A DNA stretch of 64,000 nt, from positions 682,001-746,000 of the forward strand of contig NZ_JAHLNO010000019.1 of NCBI RefSeq assembly GCF_018916875.1, written 5' to 3'. The notes beneath the pieces are model-generated. The model was not told the origin of the DNA. It did no database searches and worked only from the letters and a program-made list of their open reading frames with translations. Source of the stretch: Virgibacillus proomii (GTDB lineage: Bacteria > Bacillota > Bacilli > Bacillales > Amphibacillaceae). Position numbers and translations under genes: made by a program. Positions 20,782 to 30,416 of the stretch are shown in pieces (positions within the stretch are counted from its first letter, which is position 1; each line of letters starts with the position of its first letter).

Positions 20782-20964
20782 TTTATCCCACATGTAATTG
20801 GCAGTAAGATCGCCACTTGAATGCTATGAGGTGAATCCTAAGAGGGTAAGTTGGAGGATCCAACTGCAAGTCAAATGCCCGATCCTGTTCAGAGGGATTA
20901 AGGTCATACCTTTGCGGTACTAACAATCAGTGGGGATTAAAAGAAAAGCTCCACTGATTAAAGA
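20782..20964 (-). repeat. B-family structured repeat, long variant B3
   Basis: Order: TTTATCCC, ACATGTAATTGGCAGTAAG, a variable middle, ACTGCAAGTCAAATGCCCGAT, GTTCAGAGGGATTAAGGTCA, small hairpin TACCTTTGCGGTA, CTAACAATC, terminal hairpin CAGTGGGG/CTCCACTG. It carries the extra TACC...GGTA hairpin seen also in B6 and B10, and ends 35 bp before the nucleoside hydrolase start. Confidence 0.8.
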
Positions 20965-20999
20965 TAAACGTATATAAGAGTAATGGCTGGTGGAGTAAG

Positions 21000-21968
21000 A
21001 TGACGAAAAAAGTGTTATTGTTTGGTGATGTTGGTATTGACGATACGGTTGCGCTTATTTATGCATATTTTAATGCTGCTATTGATATTGTAGGAATTGT
21101 AGCAGACTATGGCAATATTTCAAGACAGAATGCACTGAAAAATATTCATTATGTAAAAAGTCTCTTTCCTTCAGAGGAAGTAAAGAAGATTAAAGTAATT
21201 GCCGGAGCACATATTCCAATGACAGGTGAACTTCCAAAATATGTACCGGAAATCCATGGAGAATATGGATTGGGTCCGATCATCCCTCCTGAAACGCTAC
21301 AAGATGAAATAAATGACAATTTTTTTGAAGTTGTCGAGATTATTAAAACCTATAAAGAAGATTTAATTATTGTTAATATTGGCAGATTAACTTCTTTAGC
21401 CAGTTTATTTATCTTGTATGAATCATTAATGAATTCTGTGAAAGCGTATTATATTATGGGAGGAGCATTTTGGGTTCCTGGTAATATTACAGCTGTTTCG
21501 GAAGCAAATTTTTATGGTGATCCTGCCGCAGCCCAAGTAGTTTTATCAAACGCAAAAAATGTTAAGATTATTCCTTTAAATGCAACAAATCAAGCGATTG
21601 CTACCCCAAAGATGGTAAACTATATTGATCAAGTAGGTAAAGTACCTCTTATTAAAGTATTGCTAGATTATTATTATGAATTTTACAAGAAGCGAAATCC
21701 ATCTATCCAAGGATCCCCTTTACATGATGTACTGACACTGATGGCAGTAATTCACCCAGGTATGTTGACATATCAAAGTCATCCTGTATATATTGTTCAG
21801 GATGTTGCAGGAATAGCAAGAGGTCAGAGCATTGCTGATATTCGTCCATATGTCGATTTGAAAAGTGATACCCAAGGAGATTCAGTGGTTGGTGGAGAAG
21901 TTCATGAAATTGCTTTTGAATTGAATTACGCTACCTTTTATTATGATTTTATGTCGGTGATGACTTAA
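21000..21968 (+). CDS. Nucleoside hydrolase (IUNH family)
   Basis: 322 residues. N-terminal calcium-site motif is GDVGIDDTVAL, where most members have D-x-D-x-G-x-D-D: the first Asp is Gly, but the other three are kept. Further motifs: YIMGGAFWVPGNITAVSEANFYGDPAAAQVVL (substrate pocket) and the C-terminal SPLHDVLTLM with His-Asp. Expected to hydrolyse ribonucleosides to base and ribose, though the changed first Asp and the insertion-rich middle make substrate uncertain. Start behind GGTGGAG; no neighbour on the same strand. Confidence 0.85.
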   Translation: MTKKVLLFGDVGIDDTVALIYAYFNAAIDIVGIVADYGNISRQNALKNIHYVKSLFPSEEVKKIKVIAGAHIPMTGELPKYVPEIHGEYGLGPIIPPETLQDEINDNFFEVVEIIKTYKEDLIIVNIGRLTSLASLFILYESLMNSVKAYYIMGGAFWVPGNITAVSEANFYGDPAAAQVVLSNAKNVKIIPLNATNQAIATPKMVNYIDQVGKVPLIKVLLDYYYEFYKKRNPSIQGSPLHDVLTLMAVIHPGMLTYQSHPVYIVQDVAGIARGQSIADIRPYVDLKSDTQGDSVVGGEVHEIAFELNYATFYYDFMSVMT

Positions 21969-22032
21969 ATGAAATAGCTGGATAATAAATCGTATTTTGT
22001 TTAGTTACGCACATATAAGAGCACTTCATAAA

Positions 22033-22067
22033 AATACCACAGGGCTACTAGCTAGCACTGCGGTATT
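22033..22067 (-). terminator. Terminator of ptsI (minus strand)
   Basis: AATACCGCAGTGCTAG and the complementary CTGTGGTATT form a stem followed by TTTT on the minus strand. It lies 7 bp beyond the ptsI stop and may also act on the convergent nucleoside hydrolase transcript. Confidence 0.8.
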
Positions 22068-22073
22068 AAAGGC

Positions 22074-23786
22074 TTATTCTGTTTTTTCCTTAATAAATTG
22101 TACCACTTCTTCAGCTGTTCCCATGGAAAGGATTTTTTCTTTATAGGAAGCTAAGTTCGCCTTATCCAGTTTACGGATTTGTGTACGAGCAGGCAGAATC
22201 GAAGTTGCACTCATACTGAATTCATCTAGGCCAAGTCCAAGCAAAATTGGAATGGCAATCGGGTCTCCAGCCATTTCACCACACATACCAACCCATTTTC
22301 CTTCACTATGTGCCGCTTTAATAACATTATTGATCAAGTTAAGAATAGCAGGATGATATGGTTGATATAAGTAGGAAACTTGTTCATTCATCCGGTCTGC
22401 TGCCATGGTGTATTGGATTAGATCATTGGTACCGATACTGAAGAAATCGACTTCTTTGGCAAATTGCTTGGCAATAACTGCAGTTGATGGGATTTCAACC
22501 ATAATACCAATTTCGATTTCATCTGATACTTCAAAGCCTTCTTTTTTAAGAGCTTCTTTTTCATCCAGTAAAATTGCTTTTGCACTTCTAAATTCTTCCA
22601 GTGTAGCGATCATTGGGAACATGATTTTTAAATTTCCGTATACGCTAGCGCGGAGCAACGCGCGTAGCTGTGGACGAAATACATGTTCATTTTCTAAACA
22701 AAAGCGAATAGCACGGAAACCAAGAAATGGATTTAGTTCTTTTGGTAAATCCAGATAATTTAATTCCTTATCGCCGCCAACGTCAAGTGTTCGAACGACA
22801 ACTGGTTTATCATGCATTTGCTCTAAAACAGACTTATATGCTGTAAATTGTTCTTCTTCTGTTGGCAGTTGGCTTTTACCCATATATAAGAATTCGGTTC
22901 GATATAATCCAATACCTTCTCCACCATTATCTAATACCCCAATAACATCATCTGGTGTACCGATATTAGCAGCTAACTCTACTTGGTCTCCGTCGGCAGT
23001 TATTGTTGGTTCATTTTTTAATTTTGCCCATTCTTGCTTTTGTTTACCAAATTCCTCTTGTTTTTTGTGATATAAAGCTATTTCATCTTGCGTCGGGTTA
23101 ACAATAACCAATCCTTCATTTCCATCAACAATTATCATTTCGTCTTTGTTTACGGTGGTGGTAATCTCTTTTGTTCCGACTACTGCAGGGATTTCAAGGG
23201 AACGAGCCATAATAGCAGAATGAGAAGTACGGCCACCAATATCAGTTGCAAAGCCTTTAACAAACTCACGGTTTAACTGGGCAGTGTCTGACGGTGTTAA
23301 ATCATTGGCAATAACAATAACTTCTTCGTTAATTAAAGCAGGATCCGGAATGGAAACTCCTAATAAATGAGCTTTGACTCGTGTAGTGACATCATGAATG
23401 TCAGCAGCACGCTCACGCATATATTCGTTATCCATGTTTTTAAACATATCAATAAACATTGTTGCAACTTCATCTAAAGCAGCTTCTGCAATGACTTTTT
23501 CTGATTTGATTTTATCTTTCATTGGATTAATTAATTCAGGATCACTAAGAACTAATAAATGAGCAGAAAAAATCTCTGCATGCTCATCTCCAATATTCTC
23601 TTTCGTATGTGCTTTAATTTTCTCCAGTTCCTGTTTTGAAACTTCAAGTGCTTTTTCCAAGCGCTCTATTTCAAATTGTGGATTATCTGTTGAAGCTTTT
23701 TCAAATGATAAATCTGGGGTCTTCAGCCGATATGCTTTTGCAATAGCTATCCCTGAAGATGCTGCGATTCCTTGAATGTTAGCCAT
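22074..23786 (-). CDS. ptsI: Phosphoenolpyruvate-protein phosphotransferase (Enzyme I)
   Basis: 570 residues, full Enzyme I length. N-terminal [18 protein letters not shown], phospho-His motif [24 protein letters not shown]-binding YRTEFLYMG, and the C-terminal [28 protein letters not shown] and GMCGEMAGD with catalytic Cys. Start ATG 23786 behind AAAGG matches the family; an in-frame ATG at 23855 would add 23 unconserved residues. Transfers phosphate from PEP to HPr. No ptsH is present upstream, unlike the usual ptsHI order. Confidence 0.95.
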   Translation of the reverse strand: MANIQGIAASSGIAIAKAYRLKTPDLSFEKASTDNPQFEIERLEKALEVSKQELEKIKAHTKENIGDEHAEIFSAHLLVLSDPELINPMKDKIKSEKVIAEAALDEVATMFIDMFKNMDNEYMRERAADIHDVTTRVKAHLLGVSIPDPALINEEVIVIANDLTPSDTAQLNREFVKGFATDIGGRTSHSAIMARSLEIPAVVGTKEITTTVNKDEMIIVDGNEGLVIVNPTQDEIALYHKKQEEFGKQKQEWAKLKNEPTITADGDQVELAANIGTPDDVIGVLDNGGEGIGLYRTEFLYMGKSQLPTEEEQFTAYKSVLEQMHDKPVVVRTLDVGGDKELNYLDLPKELNPFLGFRAIRFCLENEHVFRPQLRALLRASVYGNLKIMFPMIATLEEFRSAKAILLDEKEALKKEGFEVSDEIEIGIMVEIPSTAVIAKQFAKEVDFFSIGTNDLIQYTMAADRMNEQVSYLYQPYHPAILNLINNVIKAAHSEGKWVGMCGEMAGDPIAIPILLGLGLDEFSMSATSILPARTQIRKLDKANLASYKEKILSMGTAEEVVQFIKEKTE

Positions 23787-23963
23787 ATTTATATTCCAAC
23801 CTTTCTTCATATCAATCACCATTTCTATTTTAACTGCTTGTGCATCATGGTACAAGCAATTACAAGCTAAATTTAAAAAGTTTGTCGAAAAAAGAAGAAA
23901 ATTTATACTGATTTTGTTTAAATTTTCAATAAAAGTTAATTAAATCCATAATTTAACCATTTT

Positions 23964-24117
23964 ATAAAGTGAAACTTCATTCCGTGGAACGCTTTTTACA
24001 CGGAATGTTAGTAGAACGAATCGGGCATTTAGGTGCCGTTATTTCCCACATAGACCCTTTTGTATCCACTTAAGATATTGAAGTGGGAGTCTTACGGCAC
24101 CTTACATGCGGGATAAA
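23964..24117 (+). repeat. B-family structured repeat, complete copy B4
   Basis: Order: ATAAAGTGAAACTTC, terminal hairpin CCGTG/CACGG, AATGTTAGTAGAACGAATCG, arm GGCATTTAGGTGCCGT, inner stem TTCCCAC/AAGTGGGAG, arm ACGGCACCTTACATGC, GGGATAAA. A clean copy for defining the family. It lies in the upstream region of ptsI and beyond the end of the lipase gene. Confidence 0.88.
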
Positions 24118-24173
24118 TAAAAGCGAATAGTTATTGAAAGACATTTTTTCAAATTAATGGCCATCTTATTCCA

Positions 24174-25091
24174 CTATATAGTTTCCGTATTAATCCAGCG
24201 AACCATTGCATCATAGACTTCCTGATTATTGGAATCATTGATTAACTCATGACGACCATCGGAAAATAACATGGTTGTAATCTGTATTAATCCTGCTTGC
24301 TTGTATAAATCAGCCGTTTTCCAAATTCCTTTTGCATAATCTCCAACAGGGTCTTGCTCTCCACTAATAAGCAGTAGCGGGAGATCTTGACGGATTCGTT
24401 TATTTTTTTCTTTCGACTGGATAGAGATAATACCATCTAACAAATCATAAAAAAATTTGCCTGTCGGAACAAAGCCGGTATAAGGATCTTGCATATAATC
24501 ATCAACCGTTGTCCGCGAGTTGCTGAGCCAATCAAACCTAGTATTTGGTTTTTTAACCTTGCAATTAAAGGAACCAAATACTAACTTATTCATTAATGGA
24601 GATTTTTCTTTAGGAAGAAGGAAAGAGGCAAATTCTCGACCAACGATCGTTTTTAGTAGAGAAAAATATCCTGTGCCAGAAAGGACGGCACCTGCTATTG
24701 AGTTACTATGCGTTTGAATGTAAGAACGAACAATAAATGATCCCATACTATGGCCAAAAAGATAGAGAGGTAATTCAGGGTGTTTCTTTTTTATTTGTTT
24801 AGATATATTTAGAAAGTCATCAACAACTCTAAAAAAACCATTTTGATCAGCGAAATAACCAAGCATTCCTTGGCGTTTGCCAGTTTTCCCATGTCCCCGA
24901 TGGTCGTTACCGTAAACAATAAAACCATGAGAGGTTAAGTATGTTGCAAAGTTATCATACCTTTCTATATGTTCCATCATGCCGTGAGCAATTTGGATTA
25001 CTGCTTTTGCTTTTACTGATGGACGCTCCCATTTTTTTACATAAATATCGAAATTATCCGGGGTGTGATACCAAAATGTTTGTTTTTTCAT
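24174..25091 (-). CDS. Alpha/beta hydrolase, monoacylglycerol lipase/lysophospholipase type
   Basis: 305 residues. Oxyanion region IQIAHGMMEHIERYD, family motif YGNDHRGHGKTG, nucleophile elbow LFGHSMGSFIVR (Ser), and C-terminal LISGEQDPVG (Asp) and DGRHELINDSN (His). This is the PldB/YtpA-like serine aminopeptidase S33 form acting on monoacyl lipids. The start ATG has AAGGAGG. Divergent from secG; single-gene unit. Confidence 0.88.
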   Translation of the reverse strand: MKKQTFWYHTPDNFDIYVKKWERPSVKAKAVIQIAHGMMEHIERYDNFATYLTSHGFIVYGNDHRGHGKTGKRQGMLGYFADQNGFFRVVDDFLNISKQIKKKHPELPLYLFGHSMGSFIVRSYIQTHSNSIAGAVLSGTGYFSLLKTIVGREFASFLLPKEKSPLMNKLVFGSFNCKVKKPNTRFDWLSNSRTTVDDYMQDPYTGFVPTGKFFYDLLDGIISIQSKEKNKRIRQDLPLLLISGEQDPVGDYAKGIWKTADLYKQAGLIQITTMLFSDGRHELINDSNNQEVYDAMVRWINTETI

Positions 25092-25312
25092 TTTATCCCA
25101 ACCTCCTTCTTTATATTCTACATCCTATCTTAAATATAAATTTACACTTCGTCTACTTAAAAAGACTTGCTATGATTACAGTAGTTATGCTACAGTTATA
25201 AATGAATACATATATGAAATTACATGTATGTAAATCCATGTATGCTCCTGGTAGCATACGATTCGTAACAGGGGTTCAGTTGGTTATATGTTACAGGGGG
25301 TATCACGCAAAT

Positions 25313-25546
25313 ATGCTAGGAATTGTAAATGTATTATTAGTTATTGATGGAATTATCATGATTATACTGATTTTATTGCAGTCAGGTAAAAGTGAAGGTC
25401 TATCCGGTGCAATTTCCGGAGGAGCGGAACAATTATTTGGCAAGCAAAAAGCAAGGGGCATTGATCTTGTGCTACATCGAGCAACAATTGCCACAGCGGT
25501 TATATTTTTTGTACTAGCTTTTCTAAGCGCATATGTTTTACAATAG
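25313..25546 (+). CDS. secG: Preprotein translocase subunit SecG
   Basis: 77 residues, matching the ~76 residues of Bacillus SecG. Two membrane segments flank the signature [20 protein letters not shown] then [18 protein letters not shown] 25313 is chosen from family length; open frame runs upstream to 25202 with no similarity. Accessory subunit of the SecYEG channel. Followed by a terminator and then the esterase-rnr genes, the usual Bacillus order. Confidence 0.93.
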   Translation: MLGIVNVLLVIDGIIMIILILLQSGKSEGLSGAISGGAEQLFGKQKARGIDLVLHRATIATAVIFFVLAFLSAYVLQ

Positions 25547-25550
25547 ATAC

Positions 25551-25585
25551 AAACCCTTATCGCTTCAAAGTGGTAAGGGTTTTTA
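25551..25585 (+). terminator. Intrinsic terminator after secG
   Basis: AAACCCTTATC pairs with GGTAAGGGTTT around GCTTCAAAGT, followed by TTTT. Confidence 0.88.
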
Positions 25586-25742
25586 TAATGGATGAATCTT
25601 GATAGACGATAGCTGTATTGCTTGAATAAAAACAATGGTTTCATGTAAATCTTCCAAACGAAAGGTTTGTTATACAGGGAAAGATTCAATTACAATGAAA
25701 AAGGGGTAAACCCAGTTTAGAAACAGAAGGAGTTAAAGAAAA

Positions 25743-26489
25743 ATGAAAGTAAAACAACCTCAACCATTTACGTTTGAAGCAGGTCCACGTGCGGTATTAT
25801 TATTACACGGCTTTACTGGTCATTCCGCTGATGTCCGTATGTTGGGGAGATATCTTGAAAAGCGTGGGTATACGAGCCATGCTCCGATTTATCGCGGACA
25901 TGGGTTACCGCCAGAAGAAATTTTAAAGTCAAATCCAGATCAGTGGTGGGAAGATGTATTACAAGCATATAACCATTTAAAACAATTAGGCTATAAAGAA
26001 ATAGCCGTGTCCGGACTTTCTTTAGGTGGTGTGCTTGGGTTAAAACTTGCTTACACGGAACAAACGAAAGCAGTTATACCTATGTGTGCACCAATGTTTT
26101 TTGATAATGAAACTCAGCTTACAAAGGGATTCCAAGCATTTGCAAGAGAGTATAAGCAATTAGAACGTAAAGAAGCACAAGTAATTAAAGAAGAAGTGGA
26201 AGGATTAATGGAAAATTCTACTGCATTATTCGAGCAGCTAGCTAAACTGATTGAAAAAGTAAAAAATAATGTCGACACGATTTACACTCCTACAATGGTC
26301 GTTCAAGCCAGACAAGACCAAATGATTAATCCGGATAGTGCAAATTATATTTATGAGAATGTAGAAGCAGAGCATAAAATCATTCATTGGTATGAAGAAT
26401 CTGGCCACGTTATTACGATGGATAAAGAAAAAGACCAGGTATTTGAAGATATTTATCAGTTTCTGGAAACACTAAACTGGGAACAATGA
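25743..26489 (+). CDS. est: Carboxylesterase (Est30/YvaK type)
   Basis: 248 residues. Oxyanion loop LLLHGFTGHSADVRMLGRYL, nucleophile elbow VSGLSLGGVLGLKLA (Ser), Asp in VVQARQDQMINPDSA and His in WYEESGHVITMD. It matches thermostable Bacillaceae carboxylesterases that hydrolyse short-chain esters. Strong AGAAGGAG. Lies between secG and rnr as in Bacillus, 53 bp before rnr. Confidence 0.92.
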   Translation: MKVKQPQPFTFEAGPRAVLLLHGFTGHSADVRMLGRYLEKRGYTSHAPIYRGHGLPPEEILKSNPDQWWEDVLQAYNHLKQLGYKEIAVSGLSLGGVLGLKLAYTEQTKAVIPMCAPMFFDNETQLTKGFQAFAREYKQLERKEAQVIKEEVEGLMENSTALFEQLAKLIEKVKNNVDTIYTPTMVVQARQDQMINPDSANYIYENVEAEHKIIHWYEESGHVITMDKEKDQVFEDIYQFLETLNWEQ

Positions 26490-26542
26490 TTATATCTACA
26501 ATAAAAGGATAACAATAATACTAGAAAGAAGGTGAAAAGAGA

Positions 26543-28678
26543 ATGAAAGAGAGAATCCAAAACTACTTTAAAGAAAATGGAACAAAACCACTAACTGTAA
26601 ATGAAATTGAAGAAGCTCTGCAAATTGAAACGGCTGACGAATTTAAAGAGCTCATTAAAGCTTTAAATATATTAGAAGAAGAAGGAGAACTTGTTCGCAC
26701 TCGTAAGAATCGTTTTGGCTTGCCGGAAAAAATGAATTTGATTCGTGGAAGGATTCAAATGCATACAAAAGGGTTCGCTTTTTTAATTCCAGATGATGAT
26801 ACTCGGGATGATGTTTATATTCATCATTCTGACCTAGGTTCGGCGATGAATGGTGATAAAGTTCTTGTTCGAATTGAAAAAAGAGATCAAGACGGTAATC
26901 GCTCAGAAGGGACCGTAATCCGTATTTTAGAACGAGCTACCCTTCAGGTCGTTGGTACATTTGAAGATAACCGTTCCTTTGGATTTGTTATTGCGGATGA
27001 TAAACGCATTCCAAACGATATATTTATTCCTAAAGACATGACAAGTGGGGCAGTGAGTGGTCATAAGGTCATTGCTCATATTACTAAATATCCGGAAGGC
27101 AGAAAAAGTGCTGAAGGTGAGATTATTCATATACTTGGACATAAAAACGATCCAGGTATTGATATTATGTCCATTATTTATAAACATGGAATAAAAATGG
27201 ACTTTCCTCAAGAGGTGTTAGATCAGGCAGCGAATACGCCTGATACTATTTCCGAAGATGAGATCAAAGATAGACGGGATTTAAGGAATGAAACGATTGT
27301 AACGATCGATGGAGCAGACGCGAAGGACTTGGATGATGCGGTTTCTGTGAAGAAATTAGATAATGGAAACTATTTGCTCGGAGTTTATATTGCTGATGTA
27401 AGCTATTATGTAGATAAAGGCAGCCCCATTGACCAAGAAGCGTTAGAAAGGGGAACGAGTGTTTATTTGGTTGACCGTGTGGTCCCAATGATCCCGCATC
27501 GCTTATCGAATGGAATTTGTTCATTAAACCCACAGGTTGACCGGTTGACATTAGGATGTGAAATGGAAATTGACGCTTCTGGAAATGTCGTCGATCATGA
27601 TATTTTTCAAAGCGTTATCCGCACGAATGCACGCATGACGTATTACGATGTCAATCAAATCCTCGTCCATAAAGATGAAGCATTGCGAGAGCATTATAAG
27701 GAACTCGTTCCACTTTTTGAAGGTATGGAAGAGTTAGCAGCTATTTTACGACGTAAACGAATGAATCGCGGAGCAATTGACTTTGATTTTAAAGAAGCAA
27801 AGGTGTTAGTAGATGAAGCTGGAAAACCAGTAGATGTAGTATTACGTGAACGATCTGTCGCGGAACGACTGATTGAGGAATTTATGTTGGCGGCCAATGA
27901 AACAGTTGCTGAACATTTCCATTGGATGGATGTTCCATTCATACATCGTATTCATGAAGACCCGGATCCAGATAAGCTGCAAACCTTTTTTGAGTTTTTA
28001 GCCGGACTTGGATATGTGATAAAAGGGACAAGTAATGAAATTCATCCACAAGCTTTACAAAAGGTGTTGGAAGAGGTTAAGGGAAAACCGGAAGAAATGA
28101 TTGTTTCCAAGTTAATGCTTCGTTCTATGCAACAGGCGAAATATGACCCGGAAAGCATCGGTCATTTTGGTTTAGCAACACCATTTTATACGCATTTTAC
28201 CTCACCTATTCGCCGATATCCGGATTTAACGGTGCATCGCTTGATTCGTTCGTATCTAATTGATAAGAAGATGGATCAACGAACATTAAAAAAGTGGAAG
28301 AGTGAATTGCCGGAAATCGCAAGGCAGTCATCTATCGCTGAGCGAAGAGCAGTGGATGCAGAAAGAGAAACAAATGACCTGAAAAAAGCTGAATTTATGC
28401 AGGATAAAATTGGCGAAGAATATACAGGTGTCATTAGTTCGTTAACGAATTTTGGTTTATTTGTTGAATTAGAAAATACGATTGAAGGATTGATACATGT
28501 TAGCTATTTAACCGATGATTATTATCATTATGATCAGCGGAGTCAAGCTATGATTGGCGAACGAACAGCTAAAATGTATCGTATTGGACAAGAAGTACAG
28601 GTTAAGGTGGTTGGTGTTAATATTGACGAGCGAACGGTCGACTTTGCTATGGTTTATGATGAAGGATTCAGAAAATAA
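26543..28678 (+). CDS. rnr: Ribonuclease R
   Basis: 711 residues. N-terminal winged helix at 10-65 ([25 protein letters not shown]), cold-shock domains at about 70-220, RNB catalytic domain from about 240 with the metal-binding [14 protein letters not shown], ending in [15 protein letters not shown], and S1 domain at about 630-708 ([15 protein letters not shown]). Degrades structured RNA 3' to 5' with no helicase needed. The protein stops right after S1 at VYDEGFRK; the lysine-rich tail common in the family is missing. Confidence 0.96.
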   Translation: MKERIQNYFKENGTKPLTVNEIEEALQIETADEFKELIKALNILEEEGELVRTRKNRFGLPEKMNLIRGRIQMHTKGFAFLIPDDDTRDDVYIHHSDLGSAMNGDKVLVRIEKRDQDGNRSEGTVIRILERATLQVVGTFEDNRSFGFVIADDKRIPNDIFIPKDMTSGAVSGHKVIAHITKYPEGRKSAEGEIIHILGHKNDPGIDIMSIIYKHGIKMDFPQEVLDQAANTPDTISEDEIKDRRDLRNETIVTIDGADAKDLDDAVSVKKLDNGNYLLGVYIADVSYYVDKGSPIDQEALERGTSVYLVDRVVPMIPHRLSNGICSLNPQVDRLTLGCEMEIDASGNVVDHDIFQSVIRTNARMTYYDVNQILVHKDEALREHYKELVPLFEGMEELAAILRRKRMNRGAIDFDFKEAKVLVDEAGKPVDVVLRERSVAERLIEEFMLAANETVAEHFHWMDVPFIHRIHEDPDPDKLQTFFEFLAGLGYVIKGTSNEIHPQALQKVLEEVKGKPEEMIVSKLMLRSMQQAKYDPESIGHFGLATPFYTHFTSPIRRYPDLTVHRLIRSYLIDKKMDQRTLKKWKSELPEIARQSSIAERRAVDAERETNDLKKAEFMQDKIGEEYTGVISSLTNFGLFVELENTIEGLIHVSYLTDDYYHYDQRSQAMIGERTAKMYRIGQEVQVKVVGVNIDERTVDFAMVYDEGFRK

Positions 28679-28715
28679 ATAGTAATTAAGGCAAAACGAG
28701 AAAGGAAATAAGCCT

Positions 28716-28748
28716 ATCCGCTGTACTTTATGAGACAGCGGATTTTTA
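28716..28748 (+). terminator. Intrinsic terminator after rnr
   Basis: ATCCGCTGT pairs with ACAGCGGAT, followed by TTTTT. It separates rnr from smpB. Confidence 0.88.
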
Positions 28749-28874
28749 GGTGGTTTTAATAATATAATGACTTACAAGAATTGATGGAAAAGCACTAACG
28801 TAATGTGTTGATACTAATTAAATAAAAATCTTCTATTCATGACGAGAGATTTCCTTGATTTGTCCAAATTTTTA

Positions 28875-29063
28875 TTGTCTAGGAAATAATAATCCTAGAT
28901 ACCCTTGATCCCTTTTTTGAAAAGCAGCTTCGTCTTGCTTAAGCGCTCAAGCTGCTGGCAAACTTCGATCTTCTCCCTACGATAGGTCAATCATCGCTCG
29001 AATCTAAAAAAAGGCCGACTAAAAGCGGGCTTGCCGCTCAGGCGTCGGCATATCCCTGTTTTA
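28875..29063 (+). repeat. D-family repeat, copy D1
   Basis: Includes TTGTCTAGGAAATAATA, CTTAAGCGCTCAAGCTG, CTCGAATCTAAA and a clear two-level hairpin at 29014-29049: GCCGAC...GTCGGC enclosing AGCGG-gcttg-CCGCT, then CCCTGTTTTAGAGGCATG. Matches 46226-46412, and is followed by a B-family element at both places. Confidence 0.75.
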
Positions 29064-29076
29064 GAGGCATGTTTCC

Positions 29077-29227
29077 TTTATCCCGGATGTAAGGCTCCGT
29101 ATTTTTCTCATTATAAAAATGTGCTAATGGTGTTGCGAACGTGATGAGAAAAACGGTTCCTAAATCCCCGATTCGTTCAACTAACATTCAAGGAAAAAAG
29201 CACTCCTTGAATGAAGTTTCACGTTAT
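29077..29227 (-). repeat. B-family structured repeat, complete copy B5
   Basis: TTTATCCC, GGATGTAAGGCTCCGT, inner stem TTTTTCTCAT/ATGAGAAAAA, CGGTTCCTAAATCCCCGATTC, GTTCAACTAACATT, terminal hairpin CAAGGA...TCCTTG, AATGAAGTTTCAC. The terminal stem differs from the CCGTG/CACGG form but is paired. Confidence 0.82.
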
Positions 29228-29285
29228 CTCGTCAGAAGATCTGCCGTTTTGTATGCCACTAACCGAGCGCCTTCGCTTTTGTTCC

Positions 29286-29375
29286 ACTATAGGAAAGAAT
29301 AAAACTTTATGGTTTATAGTATAAGAAAAACTACAGCTTTCGCTAAAGACTTGGCGATAAGCCAAGTTTTTCTAA
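29286..29375 (+). repeat. A-family structured repeat, copy A3
   Basis: ACTATAGGAAAGAATAAAAC ... AGAAAAACT ... CTTGGCGATAAGCCAAG then TTTTTCTAA. Its last base abuts the -35 of the predicted smpB promoter. Confidence 0.88.
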
Positions 29376-29404
29376 TTGGAATACAGCTGAATATTTGGTA
29401 GAAT
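29376..29404 (+). promoter_or_regulatory. Predicted SigA promoter of smpB
   Basis: TTGGAA and TAGAAT with a 17-bp spacer; the start codon lies 33 bp beyond. It immediately follows repeat A3. Confidence 0.6.
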
Positions 29405-29436
29405 AAAGTTCATGTAAGCAGTAGGAGGAAGTACGA

Positions 29437-29901
29437 ATGCCAAAAGGACAAGGAAAAGTTATTGCACAAAATAGAAAAGCTTCTCATGATTACTTTATTG
29501 AGGATACGTATGAGGCAGGGATTGTCTTACAAGGAACGGAAATTAAATCAATCCGTGCAGGGAAAGTCAGTATTAAAGATGCACATGCCCGAATTGATCG
29601 TGGTGAAGTTAAGTTAATTAATTTGCATATTGCTGAGTATGAACAAGGGAACAGGTTTAATCACGATCCTACACGCACACGCAAATTATTACTTAACCGA
29701 AAAGAAATTGATAAATTAATTGGACTAACTCAGCAAAAAGGCTATTCTCTCATCCCTTTAAAAATCTATATTAAAAACGGCTATGCAAAAGTGCTTTTGG
29801 GCTTAGGAAAAGGGAAAAAGAAATATGATAAGCGTGAAGATTTAAAACGGAAACAAATGAAACGAGATGTCGATCGGGCGATTAAAGAACATATGCGTTA
29901 A
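29437..29901 (+). CDS. smpB: SsrA-binding protein SmpB
   Basis: 154 residues. Core motifs [56 protein letters not shown] and the basic C-terminal [19 protein letters not shown]. Binds tmRNA and delivers it to stalled ribosomes. Behind GGAGGAAG. tmRNA itself follows 114 bp downstream. It is separated from rnr by 758 bp of repeats and a terminator. Confidence 0.97.
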   Translation: MPKGQGKVIAQNRKASHDYFIEDTYEAGIVLQGTEIKSIRAGKVSIKDAHARIDRGEVKLINLHIAEYEQGNRFNHDPTRTRKLLLNRKEIDKLIGLTQQKGYSLIPLKIYIKNGYAKVLLGLGKGKKKYDKREDLKRKQMKRDVDRAIKEHMR

Positions 29902-29933
29902 CGTATATGAAATCGCCAAAAACATTGATGGAC

Positions 29934-29961
29934 TTGACTTTTTTACTGGAAATGTTACAAT
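29934..29961 (+). promoter_or_regulatory. Predicted SigA promoter of ssrA
   Basis: TTGACT and TACAAT with a 16-bp spacer; the mature tmRNA 5' end lies about 55 bp downstream, consistent with a processed leader. Confidence 0.7.
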
Positions 29962-30015
29962 GTAAATCGGACAGTAATTAAATAGATGCTCAATCTTCCG
30001 AGCGTTACTCTTTAC

Positions 30016-30377
30016 GGGGACGTTACGGATTCGACAGGGATAGATTGAGCTCAGGTTGCACGTCGAGGTTACGGCTCGTAAAACGTTATGCCTAAATATA
30101 ACTGGCAAAACAAACAATAACACTGCTTTAGCAGCTGCGTAAGCATTGCTAAGCGATCCTTCCTGCTATCGCCCGTGTAGCAGATTGAAGGGTCTCAAAC
30201 GTAAAGCGGGCTATATCATCATTCACCGCCTGAGGATGATGACAGAATTGAATCAGGCTAGCTGCTCGAAAGCCTGTTGGTAGGCTGCAGAGTAAGCGAA
30301 AACGAATATACCGACTAAGCGTGTAGAAGCCTGAGTGGCAATATCTCTGGACGTGGGTTCGACTCCCACCGTCTCCA
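30016..30377 (+). ncRNA. ssrA: tmRNA (ssrA)
   Basis: The 5' end GGGGACGTTACGGATTCGAC and 3' end GGTTCGACTCCCACCGTCTCC form the tRNA-like acceptor and T arms (GGGGACG pairs with CGTCTCC). The tag reading frame is at 30104-30142: GKTNNNTALAAA then TAA, preceded by the CTAAATATAACT region typical of the resume site. The tag ends in AAA rather than the usual LAA. The genomic 3' end is A-TCA, so CCA must be added after transcription. It rescues stalled ribosomes with SmpB. Confidence 0.96.
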
Positions 30378-30416
30378 TCAAATGCTTATAAACATTGATT
30401 TGATGGGGTTTTTTAA
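30376..30416 (+). terminator. Terminator of ssrA
   Basis: CATCAAAT and ATTTGATG pair around a 14-base loop, followed by GGGTTTTTT; it starts within the 3' end of the tmRNA. Confidence 0.85.

Noticed and set aside
23787-23855. Longer Enzyme I, or a remnant of ptsH fused to it
   Set aside because: The 23 extra residues match neither Enzyme I N-termini nor HPr C-termini.
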